A stretch of 20,194 nt of DNA from a virus. Below the pieces are notes generated by a model. It was given only the letters and a program-made list of their open reading frames with translations. It was not told where the DNA came from and did no database searches. Within the stretch, counting starts at the first letter, position 1, and each line of letters begins with the position of its first letter. The stretch spans positions 1-20,194 of the IMG/VR virus record IMGVR_UViG_3300025769_001128. The stretch is one strand, 5' to 3'. Shown in pieces: positions 7,585 to 13,845 of the stretch. A program made the translations under genes and the position numbers.

Positions 7585-7615
7585 TTTTATAAATAATATT
7601 AGTATATATCATACT
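7585..7615 (+). promoter_or_regulatory. Archaeal-type promoter of the HNH gene
   Basis: TTTATAAATA at 7586-7595 is centred about 25-26 nt before ATG 7616, again giving a leaderless transcript. A small inverted repeat (AGTAT-ATATC-ATACT, 7601-7615) lies between the box and the start. This sequence is unrelated to the promoters at 2397 and 8109 apart from the box and its spacing, so it is independent support for archaeal-type initiation. Confidence 0.65.
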
Positions 7616-8104
7616 ATGGTTATATGGGAAGCACTTTGGGATGATTATTTGATTAGTGATGATTGCCAAGTAAAAAGTTTGAAATTTGGCAAAGAACGAA
7701 TATTAAAATCTGATATTGATACCAGAGGGTATAAATACGTTGTTTTGTATAAAAACGGAAAAGGGAAACATTACACTATTCATAGATTAATGGCTATTGC
7801 GTTTATTCCTAATCCAGACAATAAACGCTGTGTTAATCATAAAGATGGCAACAAGTTAAATAATTTAATTGATAATCTTGAATGGTGTACTCATTCAGAG
7901 AATAATAAACACGCATTTACAATTGGTTTAAAATGCCAAAAACTTGAAAATGCTCCTAATGTAAAACTTTGTGAAGCGGATGTTGCAAGAATTAGACATC
8001 TACACAAAACTGGTAAATATTTTCATAGGGAACTCGCTGTTATGTTTGATGTTCAAAGAACAGTTATTACAAATATAGTGAACTACAAAACTTGGTGTTT
8101 TTAA
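7616..8104 (+). CDS. HNH homing endonuclease (NUMOD4-HNH with C-terminal HTH)
   Basis: 162 residues. Residues about 3-50 fit the NUMOD4 DNA-binding module (W..YLISDDCQVKSL and the RGYKYVVLYKNGK hairpin). Residues about 54-98 form the HNH nuclease core: IHRLMAIAFIPN, then VNHKDGNKLNNLIDNLEW and CTHSENNKHA, with His75, Asn87 and His93 as the expected catalytic or metal positions. Residues about 115-160 resemble a helix-turn-helix (VARIRHLHKTGKYFHRELAVMF..QRTVITNIV). Such free-standing enzymes nick or cut intron-less or allelic sites and spread by repair, and they have no virion function. The gene sits alone between two neck/tail genes, has its own promoter, and is followed by a copied promoter that restarts the operon. 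All domains appear intact. Confidence 0.87.
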   Translation: MVIWEALWDDYLISDDCQVKSLKFGKERILKSDIDTRGYKYVVLYKNGKGKHYTIHRLMAIAFIPNPDNKRCVNHKDGNKLNNLIDNLEWCTHSENNKHAFTIGLKCQKLENAPNVKLCEADVARIRHLHKTGKYFHRELAVMFDVQRTVITNIVNYKTWCF

Positions 8105-8108
8105 CACT

Positions 8109-8146
8109 ATCATAGAAATTATTTAAATATAAGTAAACTTATTTAT
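8109..8146 (+). repeat. 38-nt exact direct repeat, copy 2
   Basis: Identical to 2397-2434. Here the leading ATCATAG is non-coding and starts four bases after the HNH stop, whereas in copy 1 it encodes the end of a gene. Confidence 0.95.
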
Positions 8147-8151
8147 TATCT
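8109..8151 (+). promoter_or_regulatory. Second copy of the capsid-operon promoter, restarting the tail operon
   Basis: Bases 8109-8146 are identical to 2397-2434. They include the TATA box (8122-8129) and the ATAAGT-AA-ACTTAT palindrome (8129-8142). Predicted initiation is near 8152, where an ATG opens a six-codon frame. The copy would restore expression of the tail genes downstream of the HNH insertion and, sharing the palindrome, place them under the same control as the capsid genes. Confidence 0.75.
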
Positions 8152-8172
8152 ATGAGACAAGTGTCTCTTTAA
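8152..8172 (+). promoter_or_regulatory. Six-codon leader frame overlapping a perfect inverted repeat
   Basis: ATG at the predicted transcription start opens MRQVSL then TAA. The same bases contain the perfect inverted repeat GAGACA-AG-TGTCTC (8154-8167). It may be a translated leader, a 5'-end hairpin, an operator, or a relic of a former start. The main gene begins 11 bases later at GTG 8183. Confidence 0.35.
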
Positions 8173-8182
8173 AATCCAAGCG

Positions 8183-8890
8183 GTGATTAAAATTTATTTT
8201 AGCGAACCAGAAGAAGTTATATACAATTTTCTCAGAGCGAGAGTTGACGAAGTAACACGTACTGGTTTATCTAATCGAATGACAGCGGATACACAAAACT
8301 TCTCAGGTAACGCATCAGACACAGAATTTACATTAACAGAACAACCAGAGTGTATTGTTTCGGTTGTTGTTGATGGCGTAACACAAATTCCTTATACAGC
8401 ATATAATATTGACTTAGACAACAAAAAGATTAAGTTTGCAACAGCTCCAGCGAGTGGCACAGATAATATTGTTGTTAGTTTTAAGAAAGGTTCTAACTGG
8501 ATATATCCAGATTTACCACGAGTTGATTTAAGTAAAAACAACTTCCCACGTATTGGTAGTTGGCAAATATCAAAAACAAGTGGCTTTGAAGAAGTAGGCG
8601 ACCAATCAAACACTTACGATACAGTAGTGTTTCAGATTGATGTATTATCGTATAAAGACTTACTTTGTGAGGTTAGCGGTGAATCGTTTAGTGGTCCTGA
8701 TGTAACTCGATACTTAGCACGACAAGTTGAGAACGCTTTCAAGGATTATGCAAAGACTGACTTAATTGGCGTTTTGTATGATTTCCAAATACTGGATAAC
8801 TCACCAGCACCTTATCAATCACCTTTAAACATATTTCAGAGAATTATGCAGATTAGATTTAATATGCGTAACTTCAGGAGATTACCATAA
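8183..8890 (+). CDS. Tail terminator / tail-completion candidate with inserted beta module
   Basis: 235 residues. The outer parts (about 1-30 and 105-235) show the alpha/beta pattern of tail-terminator proteins: an initial helix-rich start (EEVIYNFLRARVDEVT), then strands and a late helix-strand pair (YLARQVENAFKDYAKTDLIGVLYDFQI, then IMQIRFNMRN). Residues about 38-102 are an inserted Gly/Asp/Thr-rich beta module similar to segments in the connector and hub proteins. The start is GTG: the upstream frame is closed by a TGA at 8153-8155 and offers no ATG. Position after the gp10-like gene and before the tail tube supports the role. The stop shares a base with the next ATG. The function is inferred rather than recognised by a catalytic motif. 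Confidence 0.55.
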   Translation: MIKIYFSEPEEVIYNFLRARVDEVTRTGLSNRMTADTQNFSGNASDTEFTLTEQPECIVSVVVDGVTQIPYTAYNIDLDNKKIKFATAPASGTDNIVVSFKKGSNWIYPDLPRVDLSKNNFPRIGSWQISKTSGFEEVGDQSNTYDTVVFQIDVLSYKDLLCEVSGESFSGPDVTRYLARQVENAFKDYAKTDLIGVLYDFQILDNSPAPYQSPLNIFQRIMQIRFNMRNFRRLP

Positions 8891-10071
8891 TGACAGACAC
8901 GAAAATTAGTGCATTAACAGAAATTACAGACTTAGACGCAACTGATGTATTACCAGTTGTTGATACATCAGCAGTTGAAACAAAGAAGATTACTTGGGCA
9001 AATTTACAAGCAGATGTTTCTATAACTGAATCACAAATTAGTGATTTTGGAACGTATCTTGCAAATGTAGTAGAGGACACTACACCACAACTTGGTGGTA
9101 ATTTAGATCTAAACAGTAACGATATTACTGGCACAGGTAATGTTAATCTTACAGGTACTATTGATTCAACTGGTGCAATTACTACAACAGCGACATCAGG
9201 TGCAGCAATTCTTAAAGCAGAATCCAACGATACAATCGGAAGATTACATCTTGACGGTAGTTCAGCATCTGGTGACGTAACGCAAATTAGACTAGACCTT
9301 GATGGAACTGCCCAAGCGTATATTGGCACTCGAACAACTGGTGAATTTTTTACTTATGTCAACGGTGCTGATGCTCTGACGATTGATACTTCACAGAATA
9401 TCACAATACCAGCAGGTAACTTAACTGCACCTGGAATATTAGTGAATGATGCAAGTTCATTAGATACTGACACATATTTCCAAATAGAAGATGCGGCTAA
9501 TTCGTTTGCTAAGATTAAATCCACGAGTACTGGTCAGGCTAAATTATTCTTAGACTCACCAGTTGACCCAGTGTTACATTTAGCGGTTAGCGGTACAAAC
9601 AAATGGTCTATCTTTTCAGATGTAAGTGAAACAAACGAGTTTAATATTTTTAATAATGCAGCAGGAAACGCAGCACTTGAAATTGATTCAACAAGTAATG
9701 TTACAATACCTAGTGGAGATTTAACAGTTTCAGGTGACATTTCAGGCGGTATCTTTACTGAATCACACGCAACGAGTCATACATTAACCAACACAGAGTG
9801 CTTCGGTGCGGTGTATTATGTAACAGGTGCAGCAACGCTTACGCTTCCAGCAGTGGAAGATGGTATGAGCTTAACAGTCATTACTATTGGTGCAGTAGCG
9901 GTTAGTGTAGACCCTAATGCAAGTGATTTAATTTACTTGGATGGCACAGCACTTGATGACGGTGACAAGATTACAAACTTATCAACAGCAGGAGATATTG
10001 CTGTATTAACATATTACGACGCAACTGGTTGGCACGCTAGCACAAACGGTTGGACAGATGGTGGGGCTTAG
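8890..10071 (+). CDS. Tail fibre-like protein
   Basis: 393 residues. The N-terminus (about 1-40: KISALTEITDLDATDVLPVV and KITWANLQ) is a common start of phage fibre proteins of marine and other tailed viruses. Residues about 70-290 contain loose repeats rich in Thr, Gly, Asn and Asp (for example NVNLTGTIDSTGAI, NVTIPSGDLTVSGD), consistent with trimeric beta-helix or spike repeats. The C-terminal 100 residues form a compact beta domain (AATLTLPAVEDGMSLTVI, then VLTYYDATGWHAS) often seen at fibre tips. It probably contributes to host attachment. It lies between the terminator and tail-tube genes, an unusual place for a fibre, next to another adhesin-like gene. Confidence 0.75.
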   Translation: MTDTKISALTEITDLDATDVLPVVDTSAVETKKITWANLQADVSITESQISDFGTYLANVVEDTTPQLGGNLDLNSNDITGTGNVNLTGTIDSTGAITTTATSGAAILKAESNDTIGRLHLDGSSASGDVTQIRLDLDGTAQAYIGTRTTGEFFTYVNGADALTIDTSQNITIPAGNLTAPGILVNDASSLDTDTYFQIEDAANSFAKIKSTSTGQAKLFLDSPVDPVLHLAVSGTNKWSIFSDVSETNEFNIFNNAAGNAALEIDSTSNVTIPSGDLTVSGDISGGIFTESHATSHTLTNTECFGAVYYVTGAATLTLPAVEDGMSLTVITIGAVAVSVDPNASDLIYLDGTALDDGDKITNLSTAGDIAVLTYYDATGWHASTNGWTDGGA

Positions 10072-10073
10072 AG

Positions 10074-10835
10074 ATGCTTAGTACTATACAAAGTTTTCAA
10101 TCAATTGCAAGACTTAGAGTAGCTGGTGGTGGCGGATTTATCGGTGACGATTCAGAATTGAACACTGGTAACTACTTCTGGTACTCATTCGATGACGCTG
10201 ATAATACAGGAAGTAACCCTGATGACCTCTCAAGTGCTGGGAATAACGGTACAAATAACGGTGCGACTACTGGACAAACAGGTGACACAGGTGAATCATA
10301 CGGATTCGACGGTGTGAACGATTATGTTGATTCAGGCGTAGCACCGAGTGCGAGTGATACTGAAATAACACTGTATGTCAAATTCCAACTTAAAGCGACT
10401 GGTGGTGCGAATAAGATGCTTATAGCATTCCAAGATACTAGCTTTGCAAAGTATTGTACGATACGTTATACTGCTTCAGTTACACGAGTGGACTTTGAAG
10501 TGCAGAACTCTGATTCAGAGTACGATGTAGTGACGCATACAATAAGTGCAAGTACTTCTGTTTGGTACGAAGCGGTATTAAAGGTTAGTGGTTCAAGCGA
10601 TAGTGGTGAGATGAAAGCGTTCTTTGGTGAGGTTGGTAGTATGGTGCAAGTTGGTAGTACTCAAGCACGAACTACTAACGGAAACTTTAGTTCAGCGAAC
10701 AATATCATAATCGGCAGAAATTCAGTCAATACAGGAAACCCAGCCGATATTTATGTAGATCAAGCAGGTGCGTGGAACAAGTATGTTTCAGATTCAAAAA
10801 TAACTGATGTATTATCAGGGAATACGTGGGATTAA
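10074..10835 (+). CDS. LamG / concanavalin-like virion adhesin
   Basis: 253 residues from ATG 10074. I chose this start because an alternative in-frame ATG at 10050 would overlap the preceding fibre gene by 22 bases and adds only eight residues. Residues about 33-245 fit a laminin-G-3/concanavalin-like jelly roll: WYSFDDADNTG..DLSS.GNNGTNNG, then the hallmark YGFDGVNDYVDSG near residues 80-93, a central strand set, and a terminal VDQAGAWNKYVSDSKI segment like the BVRIYNRALS-type ending of LamG domains. Such domains bind carbohydrate or protein, so a virion surface-binding role is likely. A second LamG-like domain lies at the end of the hub protein. Confidence 0.72.
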   Translation: MLSTIQSFQSIARLRVAGGGGFIGDDSELNTGNYFWYSFDDADNTGSNPDDLSSAGNNGTNNGATTGQTGDTGESYGFDGVNDYVDSGVAPSASDTEITLYVKFQLKATGGANKMLIAFQDTSFAKYCTIRYTASVTRVDFEVQNSDSEYDVVTHTISASTSVWYEAVLKVSGSSDSGEMKAFFGEVGSMVQVGSTQARTTNGNFSSANNIIIGRNSVNTGNPADIYVDQAGAWNKYVSDSKITDVLSGNTWD

Positions 10836-10837
10836 AA

Positions 10838-11116
10838 ATGGCAGTAATATATGTTAGAGGACCAGCAACTGTTTTTGATGAACAGTTTGCAGAGTATGAA
10901 CAGGGTATAGGACATTATTTCACTGTTGAGTTCAAAAACTTAGGTGGTATTCTTCGTAAATTAGATAATACTGAAGTAATCCTTGAAGAAGAAGAGTCTA
11001 AGTTTTTACAAGAACACTTAGACATATCCACAATTTACACGCACGAAGAAGTGCAACAATATTTAGAAGACAATAAAGCGGACTGGTTTGAACCAGATCC
11101 TGAGGTATCACAATGA
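10838..11116 (+). CDS. Hypothetical 92-residue acidic protein
   Basis: The preferred start is ATG 10838 (MAVIYVRGPATVFD), two bases after the LamG gene. The longer frame from 10826 overlaps that gene. The product is acidic, with EEEES and a C-terminal amphipathic helix (THEEVQQYLEDNKADWFEPDPE). No Cys, membrane segment or catalytic motif is visible and I do not recognise a family. It lies just before the tail tube gene and overlaps its ATG by four bases, so it is probably translated together with the tube. It could be a structural or assembly partner. Confidence 0.6.
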   Translation: MAVIYVRGPATVFDEQFAEYEQGIGHYFTVEFKNLGGILRKLDNTEVILEEEESKFLQEHLDISTIYTHEEVQQYLEDNKADWFEPDPEVSQ

Positions 11117-12120
11117 GTCAATCACAACAATTTAGTAAAGTTCAATATGGACCTGAAAGTTCTACTTACGGAACAGAAGCAGCTTCATATAACGAACTAG
11201 CAAGAGTACAAAGTGTTTCGCTTACTCAAGACAACTCAATCATTTATGGCAGAGGACTTGGCGAAGGTCTTAATATCACTAACGCATATTATGGACCGTT
11301 TGAAGCTGGTGGATCAGTCACATTTGATGTAGTTGATTTTGATTTCTTGAAACACTGGATAGGACCAAAGTCGGGAGATGGACAAGCAGAAGTATCTGCT
11401 TTTACATTAACAGAAGGCGATACAGTTGCAGTATCAGGTGGTACAGCAATCGTTCCGTTTAGTATTGAAGTATTAAACGACGATACAACTGACCAGGCAA
11501 GTTTTGCAACAGGTTGTGTTGGGCAATCATTCACTTTAAGCGGTAGCATTGGATCTAAACTATCTTGTGATGCAACTTTCGTTGCTCAAAAGACTGGTGA
11601 ACGAGAATCAGGTGAATCATATGTAGCAGTTACTGACCCAGCGTTTGTTATGCTTAACGGTACTTGGAAGTTTGATGCAACACCTTCAACATTAAGCGGT
11701 GTACGAAGTTTCAGCATTAGTATGGATAACGGACTTGTTACTGATACAAGGAGTATCGAATCACGATTTATTAACATTCCAAAACTTGGCGGTCCAGGAA
11801 GGACTTATAACTTTACAATTGAAGTAATTATGGCACAAGCTTTAGGCGACCAAATCATTACTAAGTTTTATGGTAAAGAATCACCAACGAACACTTATAC
11901 ACCAGAAGACGGTTCAACAAGTGTAAGTCCTGATACAACACAGGAATTTAGCATTGATTTAGTTAATGGTAATAAGTATTGTAGGTTACACCTTGATAAC
12001 TGTATTATTGATAATTTCAGTAAACCACAGTCAGTCGGTGGTGGGTTAGTTGTTGCAACTTTTAACGGTACAGCATTCCAAGCAAAAGACAGTGCTCCTA
12101 TTTTATGGTGGACAGTATAA
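11113..12120 (+). CDS. Major tail tube protein
   Basis: 335 residues, beta-rich. The N-terminal region (QYGPESSTYGTEAAS..., then IYGRGLGEGLNITNAYYGPFEAGGSVTFD) matches the layout of the longer phage tail-tube family: a start with Gly-x-E-x-x-x-Y-G-T-E, strands, and a Gly-rich turn. The C-terminal half repeats the strand pattern (GTWKFDATPSTLSGVRSFSISMDNGL, then YNFTIEVIMAQ), as in two-lobed tubes. It polymerises in hexameric rings to form the tail shaft through which DNA passes. Position before the chaperone-like gene and tape-measure candidate is diagnostic. The gene has no sheath neighbour, so a non-contractile tail is indicated. Confidence 0.78.
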   Translation: MSQSQQFSKVQYGPESSTYGTEAASYNELARVQSVSLTQDNSIIYGRGLGEGLNITNAYYGPFEAGGSVTFDVVDFDFLKHWIGPKSGDGQAEVSAFTLTEGDTVAVSGGTAIVPFSIEVLNDDTTDQASFATGCVGQSFTLSGSIGSKLSCDATFVAQKTGERESGESYVAVTDPAFVMLNGTWKFDATPSTLSGVRSFSISMDNGLVTDTRSIESRFINIPKLGGPGRTYNFTIEVIMAQALGDQIITKFYGKESPTNTYTPEDGSTSVSPDTTQEFSIDLVNGNKYCRLHLDNCIIDNFSKPQSVGGGLVVATFNGTAFQAKDSAPILWWTV

Positions 12121-12510
12121 ATGTTTAAGAAAAAGGTATATGAGGATTTTGTAGATTTGTCAATTGGTCGTGTGTATATTCGACCTTTAACTAATCGTGT
12201 TTTTAACAAGGCGTTAAAAATTTCAGGTGTAATTGAAAATGCAGTAAACAACTTTGCATTTTTAAATTATGTTGAACGAAAAATGACTTGTATTCCTTTT
12301 TGGAAATGGGGCAGCTTAACAATCAACGACGGTAATGTATTACGTAAAAAGATTATTGAGATGCTTAAAAAAGACGATATTGTTACAGATAAACCAGTTG
12401 CTGAAAAAACAACTGATGAAGCTAATTTATGGGCAAATGTATCAGAAGAAGATAAAAAATGGTTTAAGAATGTCGAAGAACATCAAAAACGTAAAATGGG
12501 GTTAATGTAA
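12121..12510 (+). CDS. Tail assembly chaperone candidate
   Basis: 129 residues, Lys-rich and helical, with a hydrophobic N-terminal part (FVDLSIGRVYIRPLTNRVF) and a charged C-terminus (EEDKKWFKNVEEHQKRKMG). It lies exactly between the tail tube and tape-measure candidates, where tail assembly chaperones are nearly always found. Unlike the classical G/GT pair, I found no slippery heptamer in the correct phase and no second frame to receive a shift, so a single-product chaperone is more likely. It begins on the base after the tail tube stop. The assignment is positional. Confidence 0.5.
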   Translation: MFKKKVYEDFVDLSIGRVYIRPLTNRVFNKALKISGVIENAVNNFAFLNYVERKMTCIPFWKWGSLTINDGNVLRKKIIEMLKKDDIVTDKPVAEKTTDEANLWANVSEEDKKWFKNVEEHQKRKMGLM

Positions 12511-12511
12511 A

Positions 12512-13429
12512 GTGCCAGTAGGAGCAAGTATAACAGTAAACGCAAGTCGTGGTGACGGTCAAGTAAGCGGAACAACGAGTTCAGAAGAATCTAAAATACT
12601 AAAACAAATTCTTGCAGAGTTGCAAAAAAGCAATAAACAACGAATGGTTACACAACGTAAACAAGAATCAGGGTTAATTGGCGGTGGCACATTGACTGGT
12701 GCTGCAGGTGCTGCTTTTAAGAAGGCACTTGCTGCAGCGTTATTTGGACCAGCAGGTGTTGCAGCTGTAGCAATAGGCGGATTATTTGCGGGTGGTTCTA
12801 GTGGTGATATTGGCGAAGATGGTAGAACACGATTTGCAAAAGTACGAACGCCTGAGGGTATTGATAAAGTTGCACGTATCGATAGATTAACTGGTGACAT
12901 TCTTGAACTTATATCTATGGAAGATGCTTTACGAGAAGGTATCGTTGATAAAGCAGGTAATATAGAACGTAATGAAGCAAATAAACTAAGCACTAACCAA
13001 AAAATACTTAGTACTTTAGAACAAATTGACGGCATATATATTTTAACTGAAGAAGCAGTTGCAAATGTTCAACATCTTGTTCGTGAGGAAGAAGAATTAC
13101 AAAAACGAATAAATGCAGCAAAAAAAGCAATCGCTGAAAACTTAGAACGTAAAGCAGGTAGAAGACAACAATCAGTATCAGAAGATAGAAAAACACGCAT
13201 AATGGAAACGACTATTAACGGTAGAACTTTTCAAGGCGGAATGTCGGTTGATCCAGGTGCTGTTTTTATAGCTGATATTGCTGAAAGAACAAGACGACAA
13301 CGTGAAGAACGTGAAGCACGTGATAGGTTACAAGAACAAATCCGAGTATCTGGTGAAACACAAACATCCAGAACAACTGATTATTTCCCATATTCATTTG
13401 GCGGATTTAGTTCAGGGGGTAATAATTAA
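12512..13429 (+). CDS. Short tape-measure protein candidate
   Basis: 305 residues from GTG 12512; no ATG is available nearby in frame. Residues about 24-52 are a polar helix, about 54-97 a Gly/Ala-rich hydrophobic region long enough for a membrane helix, about 125-230 long coiled-coil-like helices (KILSTLEQIDGIYILTEE, then LQKRINAAKKAIAENLERK), and 262-290 an Arg/Glu helix. This helix-hydrophobic-helix plan and the location between chaperone and distal tail genes fit a tape measure, which sets tail length and passes into the host membrane. Typical siphovirus tape measures exceed 600-1000 residues. At roughly 0.15 nm per residue this one would specify a tail near 45 nm. No larger candidate is in the window. 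Confidence 0.6.
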   Translation: MPVGASITVNASRGDGQVSGTTSSEESKILKQILAELQKSNKQRMVTQRKQESGLIGGGTLTGAAGAAFKKALAAALFGPAGVAAVAIGGLFAGGSSGDIGEDGRTRFAKVRTPEGIDKVARIDRLTGDILELISMEDALREGIVDKAGNIERNEANKLSTNQKILSTLEQIDGIYILTEEAVANVQHLVREEEELQKRINAAKKAIAENLERKAGRRQQSVSEDRKTRIMETTINGRTFQGGMSVDPGAVFIADIAERTRRQREEREARDRLQEQIRVSGETQTSRTTDYFPYSFGGFSSGGNN

Positions 13430-13845
13430 TGGCATTACAAAAACCGACATTAGATATATTTTCAGGCACTGAAAATATGGGTACTGTTATTAGTGAACAG
13501 CAACAGGTCAACATTAAATTTACTGAGTTTAATATTCCATTAACTGGCGAAGCAGGGAATACCGCAGTTGATTGGAAAGGTAAAACTCGAGTTATTGTCA
13601 TTCAAGCGTATCACGATGGAGAAGGTTTTGCAGGTGCTGATGATAATGCTAAACTGGCACAGTTTATTGGTATCTTAGAAAACTGGATTCAAGGCGACGG
13701 GCAACTTTTAAGTTTGCAACAATCAGCAGTTTATGTTGATAGCTTTGGAGATAATCATACAGTAAAAGGCTTTGATTGGACTTGGACAAGAAGTTTCTCA
13801 GACCCTTACAGAATTAATTATAGTTTGCTTTTAAAGGTTGTATAA
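13429..13845 (+). CDS. Distal tail / baseplate protein candidate
   Basis: 138 residues with mixed strands: NIKFTEFNIPLTGEAG, RVIVIQAYHDGEGFAG, a helix around LAQFIGILENWI, then AVYVDSFGDNHTVKGFDWTWTRSFSDPYRINYSLLLKV. The last segment, a strand with Gly-Phe followed by a Asp-Pro-Tyr-Arg-Ile and a hydrophobic strand, is typical of small baseplate and tail-tip proteins with a beta-barrel. Position between the tape measure and hub genes corresponds to a distal tail (Dit) protein. Its ATG overlaps the previous TAA by one base and its stop abuts the hub start. Confidence 0.5.
   Translation: MALQKPTLDIFSGTENMGTVISEQQQVNIKFTEFNIPLTGEAGNTAVDWKGKTRVIVIQAYHDGEGFAGADDNAKLAQFIGILENWIQGDGQLLSLQQSAVYVDSFGDNHTVKGFDWTWTRSFSDPYRINYSLLLKVV

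Noticed and set aside
7616-8151. Self-splicing intron around the HNH gene
   Set aside because: The HNH gene lies between two complete genes, not inside a split one, and has its own promoter; no exon continuity or intron core was seen.
8874-9329. 151-residue minus-strand open frame opposite the fibre gene
   Set aside because: It mirrors the Thr/Gly-rich plus-strand fibre, lacks a start signal, and would be the only minus-strand gene inside the block.
10050-10073. Upstream ATG for the LamG protein
   Set aside because: It would overlap the preceding fibre gene and adds only eight residues; ATG 10074 sits at the usual junction spacing.
12121-12510. Programmed -1 frameshift of the tail chaperone
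   Set aside because: A-runs are present, but none forms an X-XXY-YYZ heptamer in the reading phase, and no extended frame overlaps to make a fusion.
12559-13035. 158-residue minus-strand open frame opposite the tape-measure candidate
   Set aside because: Composition (Ser/Pro/Ala/Asn-rich) is that of an antisense shadow. The plus-strand gene fits its neighbours and has a coherent domain plan.
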